A stretch of 64,000 nt of DNA from Pelagerythrobacter marensis (GTDB lineage: Bacteria > Pseudomonadota > Alphaproteobacteria > Sphingomonadales > Sphingomonadaceae), in NCBI RefSeq assembly GCF_001028625.1, contig NZ_CP011805.1, positions 620,001 through 684,000 on the forward strand, read 5' to 3'. The notes beneath the pieces were generated by a model. It had not been told where the DNA came from and did not search any database. It saw only the letters and a program-made list of their open reading frames with translations. Shown here one piece after another: positions 26,836-35,548 of this stretch. Every line of letters begins with the position of its first letter. The stretch's first letter is position 1. The position numbers were made by a program, and so were the translations under genes.

Positions 26836-27032
26836 TGCCCGCAACGATCAGACAATGGCACCGCTGGATTTCGATGGCTTTCGTGGCGACGGTCGCCGCG
26901 ATCTTCATCGTTCAGGCGCTGATGACGCCGCCGGAATGGCTTTACTACACGCCGCTGCCGTTCCTCTTCGCGCTGATCCTGTCCGGCATTTACATGTGGT
27001 TCCGCCCTGCGCGACCGGGAGCCGCGAAATGA
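26835..27032 (+). CDS. Small two-helix membrane protein
   Basis: This 65-residue product has two hydrophobic segments (about residues 12-30 and 38-57) joined by a short PPEWLYY loop, and a basic C-terminus. Its ATG overlaps the preceding stop (TGATG), and its stop overlaps the next start (ATGA), so it is embedded in the arsR operon. No function is known. Confidence 0.75.
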   Translation: MPATIRQWHRWISMAFVATVAAIFIVQALMTPPEWLYYTPLPFLFALILSGIYMWFRPARPGAAK

Positions 27033-27442
27033 GCGACGGCAGCGAGCCGAAGCTGCTTTCGGGCGGCAATCCCCAGATTGCCAAGGGGGAGGGGGATGCC
27101 CCGGTCCAGGCCTATATCGCGGCAATGCCGGGTTGGAAGAAACCGATCGGCGAGGCGCTGGATGCCATGATCGTGGCCGAGGTGCCCGGCGTGGAGAAAG
27201 CGATCAAGTGGAACACGCCGTTCTACGGCGTTGAACAGGGATGCTGGTTCACCTCGTTCCATTGTTTTGACCGCTATGTGAAGGTCACCTTCTTCCGCGG
27301 CGGATCGCTCGATCCCAAACCGCCGGAGAAATCGAAATATCCCGAAGTGCGGTATTTTCATCTGCACGAAGGTGAATTGCCGGACGACCGGTTTGCCGAC
27401 TGGATCAGGCAGGCCGCGGCGCTGCCCGGCGAAAAGCTGTGA
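27029..27442 (+). CDS. DUF1801 protein (first copy)
   Basis: This 137-residue soluble protein has the DUF1801/YdhG-like pattern: VQAYIAAMPGWKKPIGEALDAMI, then IKWNTPFYGVEQGCWFTSFHCFDRYVKVTFFRG. Members are small cytosolic proteins of unknown function that often accompany ArsR-AHSA1 pairs. It is co-translated with the 65-residue gene (ATGA) and followed 13 bp later by a second DUF1801 gene. Confidence 0.85.
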   Translation: MSDGSEPKLLSGGNPQIAKGEGDAPVQAYIAAMPGWKKPIGEALDAMIVAEVPGVEKAIKWNTPFYGVEQGCWFTSFHCFDRYVKVTFFRGGSLDPKPPEKSKYPEVRYFHLHEGELPDDRFADWIRQAAALPGEKL

Positions 27443-27455
27443 CGAAAGGCGGGAT

Positions 27456-27824
27456 ATGACGACCGCCGATCAGCCGGCCGACTGGCGCCACGAAATCCTG
27501 GCCCGGATGCGCGAGATCATCCTCAGCGCCGATCCGGAAGTCGTCGAGGAGGTGAAGTGGCGCAAACCCTCCAACCCCGCCGGCGTGCCGACCTGGACCT
27601 GTGAAGGGATCGTCTGCACCGGGGAAACCTACAGGGACAAAGTGAAACTGACGTTTGCCCACGGGGCTGCGCTCGACGATCCGGAGGGACTGTTCAACGC
27701 CAGCCTGGAAGGCAAAACGCGCCGCGCAATCGATTTGCGCGAAGGCGACCGGCCCGACCCGCTGGCCCTGACCGCGCTGGTGCGCGCAGCGATTGCCCGC
27801 AATCGCGCGAAGGCGGCGGGCTGA
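27456..27824 (+). CDS. DUF1801 protein (second copy)
   Basis: This is a shorter paralogue of 122 residues with the same core, VVEEVKWRKPSNPAGVPTWTCEGIVCTGETYRDKVKLTF, and a C-terminal Ala/Arg-rich helix. Sequence identity with the neighbouring copy is low apart from the KW and VK(L/V)TF positions, so this is an old duplication or an independent recruitment. It is the last gene of the arsR operon. An AAAGG lies upstream of its ATG. Confidence 0.82.
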   Translation: MTTADQPADWRHEILARMREIILSADPEVVEEVKWRKPSNPAGVPTWTCEGIVCTGETYRDKVKLTFAHGAALDDPEGLFNASLEGKTRRAIDLREGDRPDPLALTALVRAAIARNRAKAAG

Positions 27825-27966
27825 TCTCAATTCGCGGTTCGTTTCGGCTTCGTTTGACAGCGGCCCCGACGGCGTCCACCTAGGCCGCTCGTCACTACGG
27901 ATCGAGAACAAGGGTTCATGAAGACTGGCCCGGATCGGTTTGCGATCCCGGGCGTAACGACACGTT

Positions 27967-29193
27967 ATGATCGAGCTTCCGACTTTCGCCGACATGGGCC
28001 TGCCAGGCCTTGCCCCGGGCACCGAAGCGGTGATCGGGTTGTGCATCCTGGCGGCAATCGCCTGGCTGGGCAATTTCATTGCCAAGCACGTGATCCTGCG
28101 CGCCCTGATCGCGCGCGTCCTGCCGCAGGACGGGCCCAGCCCGCGCAAGGTCGTTGCCTATCTTGCCAATATCGTCCCGACGGTAATCGTCGCATATGGC
28201 GTTGGGGCAGTGCCGCATCTGGCACCGCAAATCGCGTCGGTGATCGCCAATGTCGCCAACGGGGTGACGATTTTGGTCATTGCGATGGCGATCAGCGCAG
28301 GGCTGAGCTTCATCAACGCGCTTTACGAACGCAAGCCCCAGGCCGCGAGCAGGCCGATCAAGGGCTATATCCAGGTCCTGAAGATTGTCGTCTATTCGGG
28401 CGCGGCGATCCTGATCGTCGCGGTTCTGATCGAACAGTCGCCGCTGCTGCTGCTTTCGGGGCTGGGCGCAATGGCGGCGGTCGTCCTGCTGGTGTTCAAG
28501 GACACGATCCTTTCGCTTGTCGCATCGGTCCAGCTTACGTCCAACGACCTGTTGCGGGTGGGCGACTGGATCGAAATGCCGCAGGCCGGTGCCGATGGCG
28601 ACGTCATCGACATCGCGCTGCACACGGTGAAAGTGCAGAATTTCGACAAGACGATCGTTTCGATTCCCACGCACAGGCTGATCAGCGAAAGTTACAAGAA
28701 CTGGCGCGGAATGTCCGAAGCGGGCGGCCGCCGGATCAAGCGGGCGATCTTCATCGACCAGAATTCGATCGGCTTCCTTGCGGACGAAGACGCCGCCGGT
28801 CTGAAGCGGTTCGCCCTGATCGCGGATTACCTTGAGGACAAGCAGCGCGAAATCGGCCAGTGGAACGCCGATCTGGGCGACGCGGGGCGCGAGGCGGTCA
28901 ATGCCCGGCGGGTGACCAATGTCGGCACGTTCCGCGCCTATGTGATCGCATATCTGCGCGCGCACCCGCGGATTTCGCCGGCGATGACGCTGATGGTGCG
29001 CCAGCTGGAGCCGGGGCCGAAAGGGCTGCCGCTGGAAATCTACTGCTTCACCGACACGACCGCCTGGCTCGAATACGAACGGATACAGTCCGACATTTTC
29101 GATCACCTGCTGGCGATCCTGCCCGAATTCGGCCTGCGGATCTTCCAGCAACCCAGCGGCCTCGATCTTCGCGAGCTGACGACAGGCTCGTAA
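27967..29193 (+). CDS. MscS-family mechanosensitive channel (YbdG-like)
   Basis: This 408-residue protein has about five membrane helices. The last is followed by the MscS beta domain (DLLRVGDWIEMPQAGADGDVIDIALHTVKVQNFDKTIVSIPTHRL). The large insertion after the beta domain (IADYLEDKQREIGQWN) and the RVTNVGTFRAYVIAYLRAHP segment match the YbdG/miniconductance subgroup. It should gate in the cytoplasmic membrane during hypo-osmotic stress. The ATG at 27967 is used. It is monocistronic. Confidence 0.9.
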   Translation: MIELPTFADMGLPGLAPGTEAVIGLCILAAIAWLGNFIAKHVILRALIARVLPQDGPSPRKVVAYLANIVPTVIVAYGVGAVPHLAPQIASVIANVANGVTILVIAMAISAGLSFINALYERKPQAASRPIKGYIQVLKIVVYSGAAILIVAVLIEQSPLLLLSGLGAMAAVVLLVFKDTILSLVASVQLTSNDLLRVGDWIEMPQAGADGDVIDIALHTVKVQNFDKTIVSIPTHRLISESYKNWRGMSEAGGRRIKRAIFIDQNSIGFLADEDAAGLKRFALIADYLEDKQREIGQWNADLGDAGREAVNARRVTNVGTFRAYVIAYLRAHPRISPAMTLMVRQLEPGPKGLPLEIYCFTDTTAWLEYERIQSDIFDHLLAILPEFGLRIFQQPSGLDLRELTTGS

Positions 29194-29231
29194 GGCGGGC
29201 GGCTAGCGGCCCGGCGGCTTGGGCGCGGCGT

Positions 29232-29978
29232 TCAGATCAGCCCTTTGGCCCGCAGGCTCGCATGTCCTTCGCGCCCGACGATCACGTGGTCGTGGACGAC
29301 GATCCCCAGCAGTCGCCCCGCTTCCGCAATACGCCGGGTGATCTGGATATCGGCAGTGCTCGGTTCGGGGTTTCCGCTCGGATGGTTATGCACCATGATC
29401 AGCGCACTGGCGCCGACATCCAGCGCGCGCCGGACCACCTCTCGCGGGTGAATCGCCGCTTCGTCTATCGATCCGTCGCCGACGTGGTGATCCAGGATCA
29501 GCCGATTGCGCGTGTCGAGATAGAGCACGCGGACCCGTTCCACGGTCAGATGCGCCATGTCGATCGTGAGGTAATCGATCAGCGCCTGCCACGATCCCAG
29601 CACCGGCTTGCCCTGGACTTCGCCGCGCGCCATGCGCCGGGCGGCGAGCGCAGTGGCCTTGAGCATCGCCGTGCCCGTATCGCCCATGCCCTTCACCTGG
29701 GAAAGTGCGGCGGGATCGGCGTTGAGCACTGCGGGAAGCGTGCCGAACCGGTCCAGCAGCGCCTTGGCCAGCGGCTTGGTGTCGCCGCGTGGATTGCCGG
29801 CGAACAGGAGATATTCCAGCACCTCGTAATCGGCCAGCGCCTCGGCCCCGCCGGTCAGCAGCCGTTGGCGCAGGCGCGCGCGGTGGCCGGTGCCGGCGTG
29901 ACGCGGCGCGGGCTTTGCCGGTTTGTCCCCTTCCTGCGGCAATCGCTCCCCCCTTTGGCGCGTTCGACAGCGACGCAT
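29232..29978 (-). CDS. radC: RadC family protein
   Basis: This 248-residue protein combines an N-terminal helix-hairpin-helix region (LLTGGAEALADYEVLEYLLF, VKGMGDTGTAMLKA) with a C-terminal JAB/MPN domain carrying the metal motif MVHNHPSGNPEPSTAD near residue 194. The historic link to DNA repair is doubtful, and a nuclease or peptidase role has been suggested for the fold. The N-terminal 30 residues are Arg/Pro-rich and may be over-extended. The gene is divergent from the ydbH-like gene, whose start is 36 bp away. Confidence 0.88.
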   Translation of the reverse strand: MRRCRTRQRGERLPQEGDKPAKPAPRHAGTGHRARLRQRLLTGGAEALADYEVLEYLLFAGNPRGDTKPLAKALLDRFGTLPAVLNADPAALSQVKGMGDTGTAMLKATALAARRMARGEVQGKPVLGSWQALIDYLTIDMAHLTVERVRVLYLDTRNRLILDHHVGDGSIDEAAIHPREVVRRALDVGASALIMVHNHPSGNPEPSTADIQITRRIAEAGRLLGIVVHDHVIVGREGHASLRAKGLI

Positions 29979-30013
29979 TGCCTTTGGCGGGCGATGCGCG
30001 CAAGTGGGGGCCG

Positions 30014-33000
30014 ATGGCGCTGGCCGAAGACGAGATGGGCGAAGGGCCGGAAACGGCGCAATCCGACCGGCGCGCGCCGCGCTGGCGGCTGCGCCTGTCG
30101 CTGTTCCTGCTCGCCCTGATCGCGGCCGCGCTGGCGGCGCTGTGGTTCTCTCGCGAACAGATTGCCGAAGACGTCATCGCCGGGATGCTGGAGGATTACG
30201 ACCTCCCCGCGCAGTACGAAATCGAAAGCATCGGGCCAGAGCAGCAGATCCTGCGCAATGTGGTCGTGGGCGACCCGACACGGCCCGATCTGACCATAGA
30301 GCGGGTTATCGTGAACCTGCGCTATCGCTTCGGCACACCCGCGATCGGGCGCGTGACGCTGGAACGGCCGCGTCTGTTCGGGACGCTGCGTGAAGACCGG
30401 GTAAGTTTCGGCGCGCTCGATCGCGTGCTCTTCGCCGAAAGCGACGCGCCGCCGGGCCTGCCCGACCTCGATCTCGAACTGATCGACGGACGCGCGCTGG
30501 TCGAAAGCGATTACGGCCCGATCGGCATCAAGGCCGAAGGGGAAGGCGAACTGGACGGCGGCTTCGACGGGCGGCTCGCGGTCGTGGCACCGGCGCTGGA
30601 GGGGGCGGGATGCCGGGCGGACGGTGCATCGCTGTACGGTCGATTGACCACCAGTGCCGGAAAGCCGGCGTTCGAAGGGCCGCTGCGACTGGCAGGTCTG
30701 ACGTGCGCAGGTGGCAGCGCGGCACTGGCCGATCTGGCGCTGACGCTGGAGGTGACCGGCGATGCCGATCTGGCCGGCTATGAAGGACAGGCGCGATTGG
30801 CCAGTGGCCGCGCCACACTGGGCGAAACACGCGCCAAGGGCGTGAACGCGAACGTGCGCGCGAGCTGGCGCGACCGGCGGCTCACCGCACGCTATTCGCT
30901 GGTCGGGCGCGGTGTGTCGCATCCGCAGGCGCAATTCGCGGTGCTCACGGCGAAGGGCGGGCTGCGCGCACGCGAAGGGTTCGCGCGGGTCGAGGTGGAT
31001 GCCGATGTCGAAGGCAATGGCTTGCGAATGGGGCAGACCGTATCGGGGGCGCTGGACAATCTCGCGCGTGGCAATGCCGATACGCTGATTGCGCCGCTGG
31101 CCCGCCGCATGGCCGGCGCGCTGCGGCGGGAAGAGCGCGGCAGCCGGGTGGCGGGCAATCTGACCTGGCGGCTGAACGGCGATGCGGTTTCGGCAGTCGT
31201 TCCTAACGCGACCCTGCGCGGCGGCAGCGGGGCCACCCTGCTGGCGCTTTCGCGGGTTCATTATCTGGGCGGAGACGGTGGCGCGCCGCGACTGACCGGC
31301 AATTTCCGCACTGGCGGCGAAGGGCTGCCGCAGATGGTGGGCCGGATGGAACAGTTGGCGGGCCGCGATCCGGTGCTGCGGCTGCGGATGGCCGATTATG
31401 CCGCAGGCGATGCGCGCATCGCGCTGCCCGAATTCGTGGTGGCGCAGGGCACCGGGGGGCAGCTCGGCTTCTCGGGACGCGCAGTGGTTTCGGGCGCACT
31501 TCCGGGCGGCGAGGCGCGCGGGCTGATCGTGCCGCTCGATGGCCACTGGTCTCCGGCGCGAGGTCTGGCGCTGTGGCACGAATGCACCGATTTCCGGTTC
31601 GACCGGCTGGAAATGGCCAACCTCGTCCTCGAACGGCGCGGCCTGCGGCTCTGTCCGCCGCGCACAGGGCCGATGCTGGCATATGACGCGCGCGGGCTGC
31701 GGCTGGCGGCAGGGGCGCCTTCGCTCGACCTTGCGGGCGAGCTTGCCGGCACTGCGATCCGGCTCGAATCGGGGGCGGTGGGCTTCGCCTGGCCCGGCAA
31801 CCTTTCGGCGCGCGACGTAAACGTGGCGCTCGGGCCGGAAAGCGAAGCCAGCACATTCAGCATCAGCGAAGTTCAGGCCACGCTCGGAAACGCGATCGAA
31901 GGGACGTTCGCGGATGCGGATGTCGGGCTGTTCGCCGTACCGCTCGACCTGCGCGGCACATCCGGGCTGTGGCGTTATGCCGATGGCGTGTTCGCGATAG
32001 AGCAGGCGGGCTTCGTGCTGGAAGATCGCAGCGAGGACGATCGCTTCCGCCCGCTCATGGCCCGTGACGCCACCCTGCAGCTGGAAAACAACGCGATTCG
32101 CGCCGAGGCACTGCTGCGCGAACCGACCAGCGACCGCGAAGTGGCGCGCGTGACGATCGCGCACGATCTCGGGCGCGGGGCAGGTCACGCCGACCTCTCC
32201 GTCGCGGGCCTCGTGTTCGACGAAGCGCTCCAGCCTGACATGTTGAGCGAGCTGGCGCTGGGCGTCATCGCGAACGCTCGCGGTACTGTTACCGGCACTG
32301 GCCGGATCGACTGGAATGCGGACGAGGTAACCAGTTCCGGGCGGTTTTCGAGCGAAGGGCTGGACTTTGCTGCCGCCTTCGGCCCCGTTCGCGGTGCGGC
32401 GGGCACGATCGTTTTTTCCGACCTCATCAACCTGACCACGGTGCCGGGGCAGCGGCTGCAGGTCGCTTCGGTCAATCCTGGGGTCGAGGCGACCGGCGGC
32501 GAGGTGGAATTTGCCCTGCGCGACGGGCAATATCTTTCCGTGGCCGGCGGCACCTGGCCGTTCATGGGCGGAACCCTCACCCTGCGCCCGGTGGACCTGA
32601 ACTTCGGCGCGAGCGAGGAACGTGCCTACGTTTTCGAGATCGAAGGTCTCGACGCGGCGACATTCGTCCAGCAGCTCGACCTGGGCAATATTTCGGCCAC
32701 CGGCACGTTCGATGGCGAATTGCCGATCGTGTTCGACGCGGCGGGCAATGGCCGAATAGAAAGCGGGCGCCTCATCTCGCGCGAGCCGGGCGGCAGCGTC
32801 TCCTACGTCGGGGAGCTGACCTACGAGGATCTCTCGCCGATCGCCAACTTCGCCTTCGATGCCCTGCGCGCGCTCGAGTATCGCCGGATGGCGGTGGAAA
32901 TGAACGGCAGCCTGTCGGGCGAGATCATCACCGAAGTCCGGTTCGAAGGGGTGAGCCAGGGCGAGGGGACGAGCAAGAACCTGATCACACGCAAGATTGC

Positions 33001-33238
33001 CAGCCTGCCGCTGGAATTCCGCGTGAACATCCGTGCTGCGTTTACCCAGTTGCTGACCAATCTGCGATCGCTCTACGATCCCGCGTTCGTGCGCGATCCG
33101 CGCGAACTGGGCCTGCTGGCGGACGACGGTGAACGGTTGCAGCGCCGCCCGCAACCGAACGGCGACACGGACCAACCCGAAAACAGTACTTCCGACGAAC
33201 CATCCGTTCAGACACAGGAAAGCGAGACAATGCCATGA
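30014..33238 (+). CDS. ydbH: YdbH-like AsmA-type envelope protein
   Basis: This 1074-residue protein has one N-terminal membrane anchor (about residues 25-47, LSLFLLALIAAALAALWF) and a very long periplasmic beta-rich domain. This is the bridge-like AsmA/TAM architecture of YdbH, which with its relatives carries phospholipid between the inner and outer membranes. The C-terminal region (GELTYEDLSPIANFAFDALR, LSGEIITEVRFEGVSQGEG) is the best conserved. The ATG at 30014 is chosen because the anchor follows closely. It is co-translated with a ynbE-like gene (ATGA overlap), then a ydbL-like gene, the same trio as in E. coli. Confidence 0.87.
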   Translation: MALAEDEMGEGPETAQSDRRAPRWRLRLSLFLLALIAAALAALWFSREQIAEDVIAGMLEDYDLPAQYEIESIGPEQQILRNVVVGDPTRPDLTIERVIVNLRYRFGTPAIGRVTLERPRLFGTLREDRVSFGALDRVLFAESDAPPGLPDLDLELIDGRALVESDYGPIGIKAEGEGELDGGFDGRLAVVAPALEGAGCRADGASLYGRLTTSAGKPAFEGPLRLAGLTCAGGSAALADLALTLEVTGDADLAGYEGQARLASGRATLGETRAKGVNANVRASWRDRRLTARYSLVGRGVSHPQAQFAVLTAKGGLRAREGFARVEVDADVEGNGLRMGQTVSGALDNLARGNADTLIAPLARRMAGALRREERGSRVAGNLTWRLNGDAVSAVVPNATLRGGSGATLLALSRVHYLGGDGGAPRLTGNFRTGGEGLPQMVGRMEQLAGRDPVLRLRMADYAAGDARIALPEFVVAQGTGGQLGFSGRAVVSGALPGGEARGLIVPLDGHWSPARGLALWHECTDFRFDRLEMANLVLERRGLRLCPPRTGPMLAYDARGLRLAAGAPSLDLAGELAGTAIRLESGAVGFAWPGNLSARDVNVALGPESEASTFSISEVQATLGNAIEGTFADADVGLFAVPLDLRGTSGLWRYADGVFAIEQAGFVLEDRSEDDRFRPLMARDATLQLENNAIRAEALLREPTSDREVARVTIAHDLGRGAGHADLSVAGLVFDEALQPDMLSELALGVIANARGTVTGTGRIDWNADEVTSSGRFSSEGLDFAAAFGPVRGAAGTIVFSDLINLTTVPGQRLQVASVNPGVEATGGEVEFALRDGQYLSVAGGTWPFMGGTLTLRPVDLNFGASEERAYVFEIEGLDAATFVQQLDLGNISATGTFDGELPIVFDAAGNGRIESGRLISREPGGSVSYVGELTYEDLSPIANFAFDALRALEYRRMAVEMNGSLSGEIITEVRFEGVSQGEGTSKNLITRKIASLPLEFRVNIRAAFTQLLTNLRSLYDPAFVRDPRELGLLADDGERLQRRPQPNGDTDQPENSTSDEPSVQTQESETMP

Positions 33239-33495
33239 AGCCCGCTGAATTGACTGTCCGCCGCGCGGCTGCGACAATCCCGCCAATGGAGGGGGAAGCA
33301 AGGCCATCGTCGCGGGCGATCCGTTCGCTGGTGCTGGCGATGGCCGGTTTGATGGCGCTGGGCGGCTGCATTTCGGTGGAAGCACCGGACAAGCCGATCG
33401 TGATCGAGCTGAACATCAATATCCGGCAGGAAGTGATCTATCGACTCGCGGAAGACGCGGGCAACACGATCGAAGAAAACGCGGATATCTTCTGA
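33235..33495 (+). CDS. ynbE: YnbE-like lipoprotein
   Basis: The 86-residue product has a lipobox, MALGGC (C45 from this start), and the family core PIVIELNINIRQEVIYRLAEDA. YnbE is an outer-membrane lipoprotein that docks to the end of the YdbH bridge. The annotated start gives an unusually long n-region; the ATG at 33286 would give a normal signal peptide with Cys at 28, but it has no better ribosome-binding site. The first ATG overlaps the ydbH stop. Confidence 0.88.
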   Translation: MKPAELTVRRAAATIPPMEGEARPSSRAIRSLVLAMAGLMALGGCISVEAPDKPIVIELNINIRQEVIYRLAEDAGNTIEENADIF

Positions 33496-33905
33496 TGGGA
33501 ACCGTCATGAACACGAATATGCTTCACAAGTTTTCGCTCGCCGCCGCGGCTTTCGCGCTCGCTGCGGGCGGTCTCGCCGCACCTGCGCAGGCGCAGCGCG
33601 ATCCGGCTTACGAAGCGGCCCGTTCCAGCGGCAAGGTGGGCGAGAAGATGGACGGCTATCTCGGCATCGTCGGCGCTTCCACGGCCGATCTGCAGCGGAT
33701 GGTGAACGACATCAATATCAAGCGCCGCGCTGTCTATGCGGACAAGGCGCGCGCAGCGAACGCCACTGTGGAAGAATATGCGCTGACCGCAGGCTGCATC
33801 GCCATCGCGAAGACGTCGCCGGGCGAGAAATACCAGGCGCCGGACGGTTCGTGGCAGACCCGCACGACGGCCCCGCCGCAGCGCGACAGCCGCTGCCCCG
33901 CCTGA
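33495..33905 (+). CDS. ydbL: YdbL-like periplasmic protein (DUF1318)
   Basis: This 136-residue protein has a signal peptide ending around AQA|QRD (residue 33) and the DUF1318 core YEAARSSGKVGEKMDGYLGIV, VNDINIKRRAVYADKARAANAT. In E. coli YdbL helps YdbH-YnbE assemble correctly. Its ATG overlaps the ynbE stop (TGATG); a second ATG at 33507 may be used instead. The tail has two cysteines (AGCIAIAK and SRCPA) that could pair in the periplasm. Confidence 0.87.
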   Translation: MGTVMNTNMLHKFSLAAAAFALAAGGLAAPAQAQRDPAYEAARSSGKVGEKMDGYLGIVGASTADLQRMVNDINIKRRAVYADKARAANATVEEYALTAGCIAIAKTSPGEKYQAPDGSWQTRTTAPPQRDSRCPA

Positions 33906-33944
33906 CCTGACGCCGGTTGCGGCCCAGGTGGCGCAAGCCGCCGA

Positions 33945-33973
33945 TTGACTCGCCAAAAGGGGCAGCCTAAGGG
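33945..33973 (+). promoter_or_regulatory. Putative housekeeping promoter of the F0 operon
   Basis: TTGACT (33945-33950) and TAAGGG (33968-33973) are separated by 17 bp, about 60 bp before the atpI start. The -10 match is weak by E. coli standards but CTAAGG-like boxes are frequent in GC-rich sphingomonad promoters (recalled). Confidence 0.45.
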
Positions 33974-34032
33974 GGCGGCGCCCTCGGCGGGCAGGTGTTG
34001 CGCATGCTGCGTATTTCCCTAAGGAACACGGC

Positions 34033-34368
34033 ATGAGCGACGAAAAGCCCGCACGAGAACCAATCGCCGAGGATGCGCGGATCGATGCGCTCGAACAGCG
34101 GCTCAAGGCCGCACGCGAGCGTGAAGATCAACGCAACCGGCCGCAAGTGCAGGGTGCCGATGCGAATTATCGCAGTGGCAACCGGGTGCTGGCGGATCTC
34201 CTTGGCGGTATTCTCGGCGGTCTCGTGCTCGGTTGGTTGGTCGATACCTTCGCCGGCACGTCGCCCTGGGGTCTGTTGGTCGGCCTGTTCCTCGGGATAG
34301 TGGTGGCCTTCAGGAACATTTTCCGGATGGCGAACACGCGCTCCGACGACTCCTCTCCCGAGGGGTAG
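34033..34368 (+). CDS. atpI: ATP synthase subunit I (AtpI)
   Basis: This 111-residue protein has an acidic/basic N-terminal coil (ARIDALEQRLKAAREREDQ) and two helices (VLADLLGGILGGLVLGWLVD, WGLLVGLFLGIVVAFRNIF). This is the alphaproteobacterial AtpI form, which assists assembly of the c-ring. It has AAGGA upstream and heads the F0 gene cluster. Confidence 0.9.
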   Translation: MSDEKPAREPIAEDARIDALEQRLKAAREREDQRNRPQVQGADANYRSGNRVLADLLGGILGGLVLGWLVDTFAGTSPWGLLVGLFLGIVVAFRNIFRMANTRSDDSSPEG

Positions 34369-34408
34369 CCGTGAGCGCGAATGTTCATGAGGTAGGGACG
34401 TAACAGCC

Positions 34409-35197
34409 GTGGCAGCCGAACCGGCAAAGGTCGACCCGATGTACCAGTTCACGATCGAACCGTTGTTCGGTTCGCAGAACTGGGAACTGGCGGGCTATAA
34501 CATCGCCTTCACCAACAGTGCGTTGTGGATGCTGATCACCACCGTGGTCCTGGGCGCCTTCGTCTGGGGCGGGACGAAGCGTCAGCTCGTGCCCGGCCGC
34601 TGGCAGATGGCAGTCGAAACCTTCACCGGTTTCATCGATGACATGCTGGAAGCAAACATCGGCAAGGCCGGGCGCAAATACGTGCCTTATGTCTTCTCGC
34701 TGTTCATGTTCATTCTCTTCGCCAACCTCCTTGGCCTGCTGCCGCTGGGCCTGATTGGCCTTCACCCGTTCACTTTCACCAGCCATTTCACGATTACCGG
34801 CGTCCTCGCCGCGATCAGTTTCTCGATCGTCCTGATCGTCGGCTTCTGGAAGCACGGTTTCCATTTCTTCAGCCTGTTTGTGCCGCACGGCACCCCGCTG
34901 CCGATGATCCCGGCGATCTTCCTGATCGAGCTGGTCAGCTTCGCCGTGCGCCCGTTCAGCCTCGCGCTGCGACTGTTCGTGGCGATGATGGCCGGTCACG
35001 TCCTGCTGGAAGTGCTGTCCAGCTTCGTGATCGACGGGACCAATGCCGGTGTCGGTTTCGCCGCGCTGGTCGGCCTGCCCAGCTTCCTGCTGATGATCGG
35101 CATCTGCGCGCTCGAAATTCTGGTTGCGGGCATTCAGGCCTATGTCTTCGCTCTCCTGACGTCGCTCTACATCAACGACGCCGAGAACCTTCACTGA
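34409..35197 (+). CDS. atpB: ATP synthase F0 subunit a
   Basis: This 262-residue integral membrane subunit has five to six helices. The essential proton-channel arginine is in SLALRLFVAMMAGH (around residue 187), followed by the conserved LEILVAGIQAYVFALLTSLYI helix. GTG at 34409 is used, with AGGTAGGG upstream; the next ATG (34439) would shorten the N-terminus by 10 residues. It is followed by atpE after 47 bp. Confidence 0.96.
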   Translation: MAAEPAKVDPMYQFTIEPLFGSQNWELAGYNIAFTNSALWMLITTVVLGAFVWGGTKRQLVPGRWQMAVETFTGFIDDMLEANIGKAGRKYVPYVFSLFMFILFANLLGLLPLGLIGLHPFTFTSHFTITGVLAAISFSIVLIVGFWKHGFHFFSLFVPHGTPLPMIPAIFLIELVSFAVRPFSLALRLFVAMMAGHVLLEVLSSFVIDGTNAGVGFAALVGLPSFLLMIGICALEILVAGIQAYVFALLTSLYINDAENLH

Positions 35198-35244
35198 GTT
35201 TTACCAACGCGAATTAACGAATTAAATCCAAAGGAGTTTTTGAA

Positions 35245-35472
35245 ATGGACGTAGAAGCTGCAAAGCTGGTTGGCGCCGGTCTCGCCGCTATCGGTGCGGG
35301 CATGGCCGCGATCGGTGTGGGTAACGTGTTCGGCTCGTTCCTCGAAAGCGCGCTGCGCAACCCCGGCGCCGCCGACGGCCAGCAGGGCCGCCTGTTCATC
35401 GGCTTCGCCGCTGCCGAGCTTCTCGGCCTGCTGGCGTTCGTCGTGGCGATGATCCTGATCTTCGTCGCCTGA
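35245..35472 (+). CDS. atpE: ATP synthase F0 subunit c
   Basis: This is a 75-residue hairpin of two membrane helices with the polar loop RNPGA (38-42) and the proton-carrying E58 in FAAAELLGLLAF. The N-terminal helix has the glycine-rich GAGLAAIGAGMAAIGVG packing motif. A strong AAAGGAG lies 9 nt upstream, consistent with the high copy number needed for the c-ring. Confidence 0.97.
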   Translation: MDVEAAKLVGAGLAAIGAGMAAIGVGNVFGSFLESALRNPGAADGQQGRLFIGFAAAELLGLLAFVVAMILIFVA

Positions 35473-35548
35473 TCGACCGATACCCGTCGCCGGCCGGGCA
35501 TGTCCCGGCCGGCACGCCTCTTTCCGCTGATTTCCGGGACGCGCTTAG

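Noticed and set aside
29855..33385. 1176-codon open frame on the minus strand opposite the ydbH-like gene
   Set aside because: It is rich in His/Arg/Pro/Ala without any domain pattern, and the plus-strand gene has a clear anchor and operon overlaps. Long antisense frames are expected at this GC content.
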